The notes under the pieces: model-generated
The model's database searches: none
The model's input: only the letters and a program-made list of their open reading frames with translations
What the model was told of the DNA's origin: nothing
Program-made: the position numbers and the translations under genes
Assembly (NCBI GenBank): GCA_947588975.1
Contig: CANQAF010000036.1
Location: 1-14,012, forward strand
Reading direction: 5' to 3'
Source: an uncultured Bacilli bacterium
GTDB lineage: Bacteria > Bacillota_I > Bacilli_A > RF39 > UBA660
DNA length: 14,012 nucleotides
Shown: positions 1 through 6,925 of the stretch, piece after piece
How positions within the stretch are numbered: the first letter of the stretch is position 1
Layout of the letters: every line of letters starts with the position of its first letter

Positions 1-2
1 CA

Positions 3-860
3 AAAGTAGAAGTAAGTGTAGAAGGAAAAGTAGCAACCATCAGTTTAAGTGATAATATAGGTGTAATAGCATATGCAATAACAAAGAAAGGTGAAGAAGT
101 AACGAATTGGATAGAGATAGAAGAAACAACAGAAGTTACAAAAACATATGAAGCAACAGAAGCAGGAGAATATACAGCATGGGTAAAAGATAAATATGGG
201 AAAGTAAGTTCTAAAGATTTTACAATAGAAAAGAGTGCATTTGGATCTATCGTTCATTATATTGTAAATAATGAGACATATACAGAGACAGTTAATTCTG
301 GAGAATCTGTATTGGAACCACAAACGTTTACTCCCTCAAAAGATGGTGCAGCATTTCAAGGATGGAGTTTGAGTGTAACTTCTACAGATGTTTTAACTGA
401 TCAAAAGGCGGATGGTAACGAAATTACATTATATGCAGTGTGGAAATATAATAATAAAATTGACACTTCTTATCAAAATTTAAATGATCCAGGATGGGAT
501 TGTTATGGGTCTACGTTTGATAAGACCTGGTATAGCAATATAGATATGAGTTTATATTCTGGAATTAAAGTCACAATTTCTGCTAATACATCTGTTAACT
601 GGAAAGGACATAATTGGGTTGTTTCAATGAATTGTGGTGGTGCAAGTTCTCAAATTATGCGTCCATATTGTGATAATAATGTTCCTCAGAATTGCTTTTC
701 ATCTAGTTATAATGGTACATTAACATTAATGTTTAAATCGACTTCTGGTACGACTTCATTGACATCATCAGTAAGTTCAACAGGAACAAATGGTCGTGGA
801 TCTATTACAGTATCAAAAATTGAACTTATTGGACGCTTAGTGGTAGATGGGCAACTATAG
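3..860 (+). CDS. Surface/adhesin-like protein, 3' end (5' truncated by window)
   Basis: The frame is open from the window edge to a TAG at 858-860, leaving 285 residues with no start, so the gene begins upstream. Window residues 1-78 look like a bacterial Ig-like repeat: alternating beta-type sequence with an EAGEYTAWVKDKYG segment. Residues 79-150 resemble the InlB B-repeat/Flg_new domain (the 'GWS...ITLYAVWK' ending is typical). Residues 151-285 form a Ser/Thr/Asn/Gly-rich C-terminal domain with four cysteines that I do not recognise; a ligand-binding beta-sandwich is a guess. There is no LPXTG motif, C-terminal membrane anchor or choline/GW repeat, so attachment is unexplained: it may be secreted or held by an N-terminal element outside the window. 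Family-level placement as a secreted multi-domain surface protein is fairly secure; the ligand is unknown. Confidence 0.8.
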   Translation, partial: KVEVSVEGKVATISLSDNIGVIAYAITKKGEEVTNWIEIEETTEVTKTYEATEAGEYTAWVKDKYGKVSSKDFTIEKSAFGSIVHYIVNNETYTETVNSGESVLEPQTFTPSKDGAAFQGWSLSVTSTDVLTDQKADGNEITLYAVWKYNNKIDTSYQNLNDPGWDCYGSTFDKTWYSNIDMSLYSGIKVTISANTSVNWKGHNWVVSMNCGGASSQIMRPYCDNNVPQNCFSSSYNGTLTLMFKSTSGTTSLTSSVSSTGTNGRGSITVSKIELIGRLVVDGQL

Positions 861-938
861 CTATTTGAATAACAATTATAAAAATTGAGAGTATTTGTGC
901 TCATATGCATAAAAAAAGGAATTCAATTGTATAAATAG

Positions 939-944
939 TATAAT
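939..944 (+). promoter_or_regulatory. Possible -10 box (TATAAT) for the ABC exporter operon
   Basis: A perfect TATAAT lies 33 bases before the ATG of the ABC ATPase, inside the AT palindrome TATAATTATA (939-948). No convincing -35 box is found 16-18 bases upstream, so this is either an activator-dependent promoter or chance in AT-rich DNA. The arms ATTCAATT (921-928) and AACTGAAT (952-959) form an imperfect dyad around it that could be an operator. Confidence 0.35.
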
Positions 945-976
945 TATAGTAAACTGAATTGAGTTAGGAGGAATTT

Positions 977-1876
977 ATGTTAAAGGTAGAAAACATTACA
1001 AAATATTATGGTAATTTTTTAGCAGTGGATCATTTATCATTTGAAGTAAAACCAGGAGAAATTTTTGGCTTGCTAGGAATTAATGGTGCAGGAAAAACAA
1101 CAACATTCCGTATGATTATGGGACTATTAGATGCAAACGAAGGAACTGTGACATTAGATGGTAAAAAAATTGATTATGATGTCACAGATCAAATTGGTTT
1201 CTTAACAGAAGAAAGAAGCCTATTAGTCAAAATGACAGTCAAAGAACAATGCCTTTATTATGGAATATTAAAGGGAATGAAAGAAAAAGATATTTTAGAA
1301 CGAATGGATGTTTTACTCGCTAAATTTGGAATTTCAGAATATAGAGAAAAGAAAATAAAAGAGTTATCAAAAGGAAATCAACAAAAAATACAATTTATTA
1401 CTGCAATTATAAATCAACCAAAATTACTCATATTAGATGAACCATTTTCTGGATTAGATCCATTTAATGTGGAATTGTTTAAACAAGAAATTATAGAAAT
1501 GGCCCAAAAAGGTAGTATGATTATATTTTCATCTCATCGTATGGAACATGTAGAATTATTTTGTAAAAAGCTAGTAATTCTACTGAAAGGTAAACCGGTT
1601 ATTGAAGGTTATTTAAGCGATATTAAAGAACAATACCGCAAGAAAAATATTTTCATAAAAGGTGATGTAAGTAAAGAAGAATTAGAAAAGATTAAAGGAG
1701 TTATCATGGTAGAAGAACATGCAGATGAATTAGAGGTCAAAATCGAAGATAATGATGTTGTTCCACGTGTGTTTAATCAAATTAAAAAGAAAGAAAATAT
1801 TACTAAATTCGTCGTAGAGGAACCATCACTTAATGAAATTTTTATTGCGAAAGTAGGTGAGTCATTTGAGGAATAA
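977..1876 (+). CDS. ABC-2 type exporter, ATP-binding subunit (NatA/YhaQ-like)
   Basis: This is the nucleotide-binding subunit of an ABC-2 exporter and would act at the inner face of the membrane. Walker A is GINGAGKTT (residues 34-42), the signature is LSKGNQQ (130-136), Walker B is LLILDEP (150-156) and the switch histidine is H187. The Q-loop reads TEER instead of having the usual glutamine, a substitution I associate with the YhaQ/NatA branch. The C-terminal 80 or so residues match the DUF4162-type accessory domain of that branch, ending 'PSLNEIFIAKVGE'. At 299 aa the length is normal. The ATG has a perfect AGGAGG at 966-971. The stop lies inside the next gene, so the two subunits are translationally coupled. 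The substrate is unknown; sodium or drug/peptide export are only the family possibilities. Confidence 0.92.
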   Translation: MLKVENITKYYGNFLAVDHLSFEVKPGEIFGLLGINGAGKTTTFRMIMGLLDANEGTVTLDGKKIDYDVTDQIGFLTEERSLLVKMTVKEQCLYYGILKGMKEKDILERMDVLLAKFGISEYREKKIKELSKGNQQKIQFITAIINQPKLLILDEPFSGLDPFNVELFKQEIIEMAQKGSMIIFSSHRMEHVELFCKKLVILLKGKPVIEGYLSDIKEQYRKKNIFIKGDVSKEELEKIKGVIMVEEHADELEVKIEDNDVVPRVFNQIKKKENITKFVVEEPSLNEIFIAKVGESFEE

Positions 1877-3188
1877 ATTAAAATATTTAACTTTTGTAAG
1901 TTTAAAAAGAAAAATCAAAACAAAATGGTTTGTCATTGCAAATGTATTGTTGGCAATTGGAATAATAGGAGTTATTAATATTGATAGTATTATTACTTTT
2001 TTTGGCGGAGACTTTGATAAACAAATTAAAGTTTATGTAATTGATGATACACATGAAACTTTTGAACTCTTAAAAGAACAAATTGATACTAACAGTATTA
2101 CCTATAGTGAAGAAGAACAAAGTGCATATGAAGTGATTCTAAGTGATCAATCATCTGATCAAGCATTAAATATTGTAGAAGAAGATAAAGACGCTTATGT
2201 ATTTGTAATTAAGTCAAATCCTGAAACTATTTTAGATGTTACACTTGTCTCAGATGGATATATAGACTCTATTGATTTTCAATTATTATCAACAGCAGTT
2301 AACAATACAAAGACAATGTTGGCAATTCAAAAAAGTAATTTGTCACAGGAAGAATTAAATCAATTATATACATCTGTTGAAATTAAACGTATGTATTTAG
2401 ATGAAACAAAAAAATCTGAAGATGAAAACATGGACATGATTATGACGACAGTGTTTCCAATTATCATCTTACCATTTTTTATGTTAACTCTTTTCTTAGT
2501 GCAAATGATTGGTGCTGAGGTAAATGATGAAAAAACGACTAGAGGAATGGAAATTATTATTTCAAATGTATCTCCAAAAGTTCATTTCTTTTCCAAAGTT
2601 ATTTCTGGAAATTTGTTTGTTATTTCCCAAGGAATTCTATTGATTATATATGCATTAATAGGATTATTGATTCATCATATTATGGGTGGCGTAGGTGTGA
2701 ATGGTATTTTAAGTGGAGAAATTCATGAAATTGTGACTAATATGATGGGAACAGAATTTTTAAGTAAATTATTATATATTATCCCATTAGCTGCAATATT
2801 AATGTTATCTACATTTTTATCTTATTCTTTACTAGCAGGAATTTTAGCATCTATGACAACCAATACGGAAGATTTTCAACAATTACAAACACCTATCATG
2901 GTGATTTCGTTAGTAGGTTATTATTTGGCAATGATGGCAGGAGTATTTAACGGCGCTTTATTTATTCGCATTTTATCTTATGTTCCATTTATTTCCGCTA
3001 TTTTAGCACCAAGTCTGTTAGTATTAGGACAAATTTCTGTCTTAGATGTTTTATTCTCTATATGCATTACTGTAATAACGAATATTTTGTTAATTAAATA
3101 TGGTCTTAAGATATATAAAGTAGGAATATTAAATTATTCTTCTAAAGATTTGTGGAAAAAGATGATCAAAGCTATTAAAAACAAATAA
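1866..3188 (+). CDS. ABC-2 type exporter, permease subunit (NatB/YhaP-like)
   Basis: Membrane partner of the preceding ATPase. With the start used here (440 aa), one membrane segment (about 22-42) is followed by a large polar, presumably extracellular domain (about 45-190). A cluster of hydrophobic segments follows, at about 193-215, 249-271, 302-328, 343-365 and 385-412. The cytoplasmic 'EKTTRGMEIIISNVSP' loop and the 'EDFQQLQTPIMVI' segment are hallmarks of NatB/YhaP permeases. A frame begins with GTG at 1857, but that codon has no ribosome site. The TTG at 1866 has AGGTGA at 1855-1860 at good spacing, so I chose 1866; the first residues are then (M)RNKLKYL. It overlaps the ATPase gene by 11 bases. 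The exported substrate cannot be read from the sequence. Confidence 0.9.
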   Translation: MRNKLKYLTFVSLKRKIKTKWFVIANVLLAIGIIGVINIDSIITFFGGDFDKQIKVYVIDDTHETFELLKEQIDTNSITYSEEEQSAYEVILSDQSSDQALNIVEEDKDAYVFVIKSNPETILDVTLVSDGYIDSIDFQLLSTAVNNTKTMLAIQKSNLSQEELNQLYTSVEIKRMYLDETKKSEDENMDMIMTTVFPIIILPFFMLTLFLVQMIGAEVNDEKTTRGMEIIISNVSPKVHFFSKVISGNLFVISQGILLIIYALIGLLIHHIMGGVGVNGILSGEIHEIVTNMMGTEFLSKLLYIIPLAAILMLSTFLSYSLLAGILASMTTNTEDFQQLQTPIMVISLVGYYLAMMAGVFNGALFIRILSYVPFISAILAPSLLVLGQISVLDVLFSICITVITNILLIKYGLKIYKVGILNYSSKDLWKKMIKAIKNK

Positions 3189-3214
3189 GAGTCTTGAAAG
3201 CAAGATTCTTTTTT
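3187..3214 (+). terminator. Intrinsic terminator of the ABC exporter operon
   Basis: AAGAGTCTTG pairs with CAAGATTCTT around an AAAG loop (10 bp with one G-U), and the T-run continues to 3214. It begins at the permease stop codon. Confidence 0.85.
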
Positions 3215-3221
3215 ATATAAT
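3194..3221 (+). promoter_or_regulatory. Candidate sigma-A promoter inside the terminator
   Basis: TTGAAA (3194-3199), a 16-base spacer and a perfect TATAAT (3216-3221) predict a start near 3228. The -35 box lies in the terminator stem-loop, so it may be fortuitous. If active it would transcribe the gene-free stretch that follows. Confidence 0.4.
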
Positions 3222-3479
3222 AACTATGTCAGATAAATCATGAGATGTTTGTAGGCAATATAAGATTTTGTATTTGTAAAAATGAGAGGATTTTTTCGCA
3301 CAAAATGAGGTAAATAAGGTATTAAAAACTGTAAAGCAGTTTTTTCTACAACTCATATGTATGTTGCATTTATATTATGATGATTACTTTACTCATATAG
3401 TTGTCTAAACGGTGCACTTTGAATAGAACTATGTACGAATTTAAGTAAACTATTAAATCACAGATAAATCTGTGATTTT
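3222..3479 (+). other. Gene-free stretch; possible small RNA(s)
   Basis: No open frame longer than about ten codons with a ribosome site is found here on either strand. The stretch starts just after a TATAAT box and contains two hairpins followed by T-runs, ending near 3345 and 3481. The simplest reading is one or two short untranslated transcripts, roughly 3228-3345 and possibly on to 3481. The first bases, ATGTCAGATAAATCATGAG (3226 onward), resemble the start of the repeat near 13936, at the same distance from a -10 box. I do not recognise any known RNA family. Degenerated sequence is the alternative. Confidence 0.3.
3324..3345 (+). terminator. Hairpin with T-run (possible terminator)
   Basis: AAAAACTG and CAGTTTTT form a perfect 8-bp stem around a TAAAG loop. 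The T-run is partly within the stem, so strength is uncertain. No gene ends just upstream. Confidence 0.5.
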
Positions 3480-3481
3480 TT
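3455..3481 (+). terminator. Strong intrinsic terminator before yqfC
   Basis: AAATCACAGA pairs perfectly with TCTGTGATTT (10 bp) around TAAA, followed by more Ts to 3481. It insulates yqfC from anything transcribed upstream. No protein gene ends within 260 bases before it, which supports an untranslated transcript there. Confidence 0.75.
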
Positions 3482-3509
3482 CATAAGTATTTCTTTTTTT
3501 TCATACACT
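3480..3509 (+). promoter_or_regulatory. Candidate sigma-E (mother-cell) promoter for yqfC-yqfD
   Basis: TTCATAAG (3480-3487), a 14-base spacer and CATACACT (3502-3509) resemble the sigma-E consensus as I recall it, roughly GTCATATT / CATACAAT. The -10 differs at one position. B. subtilis yqfCD is known to be in the sigma-E regulon. The predicted start near 3516 leaves only about 10 leader bases and clips the first G of the ribosome site, which is a point against it. Confidence 0.45.
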
Positions 3510-3525
3510 GATATGGGTGATATTC

Positions 3526-3765
3526 ATGCAACTAATAAAGAATTTGAGAAGTTATTTATTAGAAGATGAATTTCAAATTCGTATTTTAAATGGCAGAGTT
3601 AATGTAGTAAATTATGATAGCATTGGACATTTCGATTCTAATAAAGTTATTATCAAAAAACAGAATGATTCGATTGTAATCACTGGAGATCACCTGGTTG
3701 TTTCTAAATTGATGACAGATGAAATATTAATTACTGGAAAAATAAAAAATGTAGAACTTAGGTGA
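3526..3765 (+). CDS. yqfC: YabP/YqfC family sporulation protein
   Basis: A 79-aa protein of the YabP/YqfC family. The order of short beta-strand segments ('FQIRILNGRVNVVNYDSIGHF...NDSIVITGDHLVVSKLMTDEILITGKIKNVEL') fits B. subtilis YqfC, whose conserved core ends in 'ILPEELLLEGTIQSV'. In Bacillus the gene is sigma-E dependent and expressed in the mother cell; its molecular role is not established. A frame with GTG at 3517 exists, but GGGTGA (3515-3520) sits five bases before the ATG at 3526, so I use that ATG. It lies immediately upstream of yqfD, with the TGA stop overlapping yqfD's AGGTGAG ribosome site, so the pair is almost certainly co-translated. Identification rests on family pattern plus synteny with yqfD. 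Confidence 0.85.
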   Translation: MQLIKNLRSYLLEDEFQIRILNGRVNVVNYDSIGHFDSNKVIIKKQNDSIVITGDHLVVSKLMTDEILITGKIKNVELR

Positions 3766-3769
3766 GAAT

Positions 3770-4948
3770 ATGAAAAATAATTTTTTGGAATATATCAATA
3801 GTAAGGTTCGTGTTTGTGTAAAAGGGAAAAATATAGAACGTTTTTTAAAACGATTGGCGGACCGAAAAATAGAGCTATTTGAATTAGAATATATTAAATA
3901 TAATGAAGTTTGCATTGTTATTAGAAAATCGGATTACCATAAGGTAGAAGAAATTAAAACAATATATGAATTATCTATTCAAAGAGTATATGGACTTGCT
4001 TATCTAAAAGAATTATTCATTAAAAACAGATATGTAATATTGTTTTTTTGTATTGCTATATTGCTTTTATTGGTGTTAACAAATACCACTTTCGAAATTG
4101 AAGTAATTCATACTAATAAAGAAATTAGACAGTTTTTAAGGGATGAATTGAAACAAAATGGAATTGATATTTTGAAACCAATTCGTTCATATGATCAAAT
4201 TCAAAAGATCAAGCAGACAATATTAGAAAAATATAAAAATCAAATTGAGTGGCTAGAAATAGAAACAGTAGGTACAAAATATATTGTTCGTGTTGAAGAA
4301 CGTATATTAACAAAAGAAAAAGAGGAGCAACCATTACAAGATATTGTTGCAAAAAAATCTGCTATATTGCTTAAAATTGATGCCGAAAGTGGCGAAATTG
4401 TAAAAAACATAAATGATTACGTAAAGATTGGAGATACTGTTATTAGTGGAAATATTACATTGAATGATGAGATTAAAGAACAAGTTTCAGCTAAAGGCAC
4501 CATTTATGGAGAAGTATGGTATCGAACTACTGTAGAATATCCACTTACTTATTATGAAGAAAAAGAAACAGGAAAACAAAAAAAAGTTTATACATTTCAT
4601 TTTTTAAATCACAAATTTGAATTATTTAATTTTAAACCTTTCCATGATAAAAAAATAGAATCCAAAACATTATGGAAAAGTAATGTCTTTCCGTTTTCAT
4701 TTACGAAAGAAAAACAAAAAGAAATTCACGTAATTGATGAAACTTATACAAAGGAGCAAGCAATAAAACTTGCGACTTCATATGCAACGAAAAAAATGGA
4801 GGATCGATTATCTGAAAAAGAGAAAATAATTCGAGTTCAACAATTGAAAGTTGATACAAATGAGCGTACAATAATATTAGAATTATTTTTTACTGTTATG
4901 GAAGATATTACAGATACAAAACAGATAGATAAAATGGAAAAAAAGTAG
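3770..4948 (+). CDS. yqfD: Sporulation protein YqfD
   Basis: A 392-aa protein close to the length of Bacillus YqfD (about 398). A cytoplasmic N-terminal region (1-85, starting 'LEYINSKVRVCVKGKNIERF') precedes a single membrane segment at 88-105. A large extracytoplasmic region follows, containing the conserved 'WLEIETVGTKYIVRVEER' stretch and a 'GEIVKNINDYVKIGDTVISG' segment. YqfD is associated with efficient sporulation, probably in the mother-cell or forespore membrane; its biochemical function is unknown. AGGTGAG (3760-3766) precedes the ATG and overlaps the yqfC stop. In Bacillus the next genes are phoH and pgpH; here they are missing and a VanZ-like gene starts 8 bases after the stop. 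Confidence 0.9.
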   Translation: MKNNFLEYINSKVRVCVKGKNIERFLKRLADRKIELFELEYIKYNEVCIVIRKSDYHKVEEIKTIYELSIQRVYGLAYLKELFIKNRYVILFFCIAILLLLVLTNTTFEIEVIHTNKEIRQFLRDELKQNGIDILKPIRSYDQIQKIKQTILEKYKNQIEWLEIETVGTKYIVRVEERILTKEKEEQPLQDIVAKKSAILLKIDAESGEIVKNINDYVKIGDTVISGNITLNDEIKEQVSAKGTIYGEVWYRTTVEYPLTYYEEKETGKQKKVYTFHFLNHKFELFNFKPFHDKKIESKTLWKSNVFPFSFTKEKQKEIHVIDETYTKEQAIKLATSYATKKMEDRLSEKEKIIRVQQLKVDTNERTIILELFFTVMEDITDTKQIDKMEKK

Positions 4949-4956
4949 GTGATAGA

Positions 4957-5571
4957 GTGCTTGATATTACAGTTTTTAATATTCTAAAAAATGTGTGGCC
5001 TATGGTTCTTATTTTTACTGTCATTTTATCTTCTTTACGAATTGCCGATATTATGATTCACCACAAGGAATTTGTATTGTATAAAGAACTGATGATGCTT
5101 GGATTTATCATTTATGTATTGTGCCTATTTCATGTAGTATCTTTTCAAGATGTGAGTTGGTCAAGTTCTAATTTTATTCCATTTAAAGAAATGTTTCGAT
5201 ATCCTCTATTTAGTCATATGTTTTTTCGTAATGTTATAGGTAACATGTTAATGTTTATGCCATATGGATTTTTCATTTCATACTTTTTAAAATTAGATCA
5301 TAAAAATACAATTATATTATTGTCGTTATTGGTATCCTGTACCATTGAATCTACACAATATTTAATCGGAAGAGTATTTGATGTGGATGACATTTTACTC
5401 AATTTATTAGGTGGAATATTGGGATATTATGTATATCGATTTATCGGCTATATTCAGGAAAAATTACCATCTTTTTTAAAAAACACAATTTTTTATAATG
5501 TAATTGTAATTATCATTTTGTTGCTGATATTACAATATGTTTATCGTATATTAGAAGTGGGGATTGTATAA
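4957..5571 (+). CDS. VanZ family membrane protein
   Basis: A 204-aa polytopic membrane protein starting at GTG with AGGTGAT at 4947-4953. Hydrophobic segments lie near residues 13-33, 46-64, 94-112, 117-136, 147-165 and 178-196. VanZ hallmarks are present in order: N72-x-IPF, then 'NMLMFMPYGF' (96-105), 'IESTQYLIGRVFDVDDI' (130-146) and a glycine-rich 'LLGGILGYY'. VanZ is named for low-level teicoplanin resistance, but most family members have no proven role. The gene occupies the place where phoH and pgpH lie in Bacillus. Its TAA overlaps the ybeY ATG by one base (TAATG), so translation is coupled to ybeY. Whether it works in sporulation or in envelope lipid metabolism is open. Confidence 0.85.
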   Translation: MLDITVFNILKNVWPMVLIFTVILSSLRIADIMIHHKEFVLYKELMMLGFIIYVLCLFHVVSFQDVSWSSSNFIPFKEMFRYPLFSHMFFRNVIGNMLMFMPYGFFISYFLKLDHKNTIILLSLLVSCTIESTQYLIGRVFDVDDILLNLLGGILGYYVYRFIGYIQEKLPSFLKNTIFYNVIVIIILLLILQYVYRILEVGIV

Positions 5572-6011
5572 TGTTTGAAGTAATAAATCATACAGAAGAA
5601 GTTATTAATGAAATAGAAGATATTCAAAAAGTATTAGAGGTAGCCATAAAAAATCAAAATGTGGAAAATGCGGAATTTAATGTAATTTTAGTGGACAACC
5701 CTTACATTCATTATTTAAACCGTGAGTATCGTCATATTGACCGAGAAACAGATGTTATTTCTTTTGCTTTAGAAGATGTTCAAGATATTACTTATACTGA
5801 TTATCGTTTGTTAGGAGATATTTATATTTCATTAGATAAAGCAAAAGAGCAGGCAATTTGTTATCAACATAGCTTGAAAAGAGAACTTTGTTTTTTATCT
5901 GTTCATGGTTTTTTACATTTACTTGGGTATGATCATATGGAAAAAAAGGATGAACAAATTATGTTTCAATTACAGGAGGATATTTTAAATGAAGCAGGAA
6001 TTAAGGAATAA
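5571..6011 (+). CDS. ybeY: Endoribonuclease YbeY (rRNA maturation factor)
   Basis: YbeY is a metal-dependent RNase acting in 16S rRNA 3'-end maturation and 70S ribosome quality control. The signature is present: H112-GFL-H116-LLGYD-H122, the three zinc-ligand histidines. The upstream 'DRETDVISFAL' (57-67) matches the usual TDVLSFP-type strand, with AL replacing the usual proline region. At 146 aa the length is within the normal range. It starts at the ATG overlapping the vanZ stop and its own end overlaps dgkA by 23 bases, the ybeY-dgkA order seen in Bacillus. Era, another 16S maturation factor, is encoded two genes downstream. A housekeeping gene behind a sporulation promoter would need an internal promoter, which I did not find with confidence. 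Confidence 0.95.
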   Translation: MFEVINHTEEVINEIEDIQKVLEVAIKNQNVENAEFNVILVDNPYIHYLNREYRHIDRETDVISFALEDVQDITYTDYRLLGDIYISLDKAKEQAICYQHSLKRELCFLSVHGFLHLLGYDHMEKKDEQIMFQLQEDILNEAGIKE

Positions 6012-6384
6012 AGATACAGGAAATTTTATAGAACGTTATATTAAAAGTTTTTGGCATGCTGTACAAGGAATTTGCTATGCTTGTGTTTATGAACATAATA
6101 TGTATATTATTTTACTTGCCATTTGTGTAGTTACATGTGGAGGATTTTATTTTAAAATTTCGATGATAGAATGGATGATTTGTATTCTTTCTTTTGGAAT
6201 AGTTTGTGCTACTGAACTTCTAAATTCAGCAATAGAAGCATTATGTGATTTAGTGACCATTCAAACACATCCATTGATTAAAATTGCGAAAGATACTGCA
6301 TCAGGTGCAACATTGATTGCATCCATTGCTACTGGAATAGTTGGTATTATGATTTTTTTACCAAAAATTGTTTCTTTGTTTTAA
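5989..6384 (+). CDS. dgkA: Undecaprenol kinase (DgkA family)
   Basis: A small integral membrane kinase (131 aa) of the prokaryotic DGK family. In Gram-positives it phosphorylates undecaprenol to undecaprenyl phosphate, the carrier used by MraY, which is encoded later in this window. Three membrane segments are visible (about 39-56, 60-80, 107-126). The catalytic/ATP-site motif appears as E76-LLNSAIE-83 followed by 'CDLV', and the conserved lysine/aspartate pair as K101-D102 before 'TASGATL'. The N-terminal 'FWHAVQGICYACVYEHN' carries the conserved E35 and N37. AGGAGGA at 5974-5980, inside ybeY, gives a strong ribosome site. It is the last gene of the yqfC-to-dgkA run; cdd has its own promoter. 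Confidence 0.93.
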   Translation: MKQELRNKDTGNFIERYIKSFWHAVQGICYACVYEHNMYIILLAICVVTCGGFYFKISMIEWMICILSFGIVCATELLNSAIEALCDLVTIQTHPLIKIAKDTASGATLIASIATGIVGIMIFLPKIVSLF

Positions 6385-6473
6385 AATTTAGATATTCATA
6401 GTTATGAAAAAAATACTTTATAATCACCTCATCATAAATACCAATTTAAAAAAGATACAAATACTTTTCTCGT

Positions 6474-6502
6474 TTGACTTTCAGTAGTAAAAAAGGTAAA
6501 AT
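6474..6502 (+). promoter_or_regulatory. Sigma-A promoter for cdd-era
   Basis: TTGACT (6474-6479), a 17-base spacer and TAAAAT (6497-6502) lie 22 bases before the cdd ATG. The start is predicted near 6509, just before GGAGG (6513-6517). No clear terminator separates dgkA from this promoter, so some read-through from dgkA is possible. Confidence 0.7.
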
Positions 6503-6523
6503 GAAATTATATGGAGGCTAAAG

Positions 6524-6925
6524 ATGAAAGAAAATTTAGTTTTGAACACATTAAAAAAAACAATTGAGAATTCAAAAAGTAAATATTACCATTATCCAGT
6601 AGCTGCTGTATTAGAATGTAACGATGGCACTATATATTCTGGTGTTAATATCGAAACAAGCTCTCCTCAAGCGGGAATTTGTGCAGAACGCTGTGCACTT
6701 TTTTATGCACTTGCAAATGGATATACAAAAGATCAGTTCAAAAAAATTTCTATTTTGAATCAAACGGAAAACATCATTACTCCTTGTTTTATCTGTAGAC
6801 AAGCTTTAAATGATTATTGTAATTCGGATTTAGAAATTGTAAGTTATAATGTGAATGGAGAAAGTAAAACATTCCGTTTACAAGATTTATGCAGTGAATC
6901 ATTTGGTGAGGATCAATTGAAATGA
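6524..6925 (+). CDS. cdd: Cytidine deaminase
   Basis: Hydrolytic deamination of (deoxy)cytidine to (deoxy)uridine in pyrimidine salvage; a cytosolic enzyme. At 133 aa it fits the small tetrameric class. Zinc site: C53-A-E55 ('ICAER', with E55 the proton shuttle) and P87-C88-x-x-C91. The N-terminal 'YPVAAVLECNDGTIYSGVNIE' (24-44) is the substrate-binding strand, though the usual SPYSxFxVGA opening is diverged (SKSKYYHYPVAA). The ATG has GGAGG six bases upstream. The final bases overlap the era start (ATGA), so cdd and era are translationally coupled, as in Bacillus. Blasticidin-S-type deaminase is an alternative within the fold, but the cdd-era neighbourhood argues for cdd. Confidence 0.9.
   Translation: MKENLVLNTLKKTIENSKSKYYHYPVAAVLECNDGTIYSGVNIETSSPQAGICAERCALFYALANGYTKDQFKKISILNQTENIITPCFICRQALNDYCNSDLEIVSYNVNGESKTFRLQDLCSESFGEDQLK

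Noticed and set aside
45..323. 92-codon open frame on the minus strand
   Set aside because: Its product is a Cys/Phe/Tyr-rich low-complexity shadow of the A-rich adhesin frame, which is itself clearly coding.
873..913. Hairpins CAATT/AATTG and TTTGTGC/GCATAAA after the adhesin gene
   Set aside because: Neither is followed by a T-run on either strand, so they are not convincing terminators; AT-rich sequence gives such stems by chance.
3288..3308. Eight-codon frame starting ATG AGA GGA as a leader peptide
   Set aside because: There is no ribosome site before it and no regulated gene or antiterminator structure coupled to it.
6395..6410. TTCATAGTTATGAA stem after dgkA as a terminator
   Set aside because: It is followed by A residues rather than T and is only 5-6 bp of mostly A-T pairs.
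6419..6424. TATAAT upstream of cdd
   Set aside because: No -35 box at 16-18 bases and a better promoter (TTGACT-N17-TAAAAT) lies closer to the gene.
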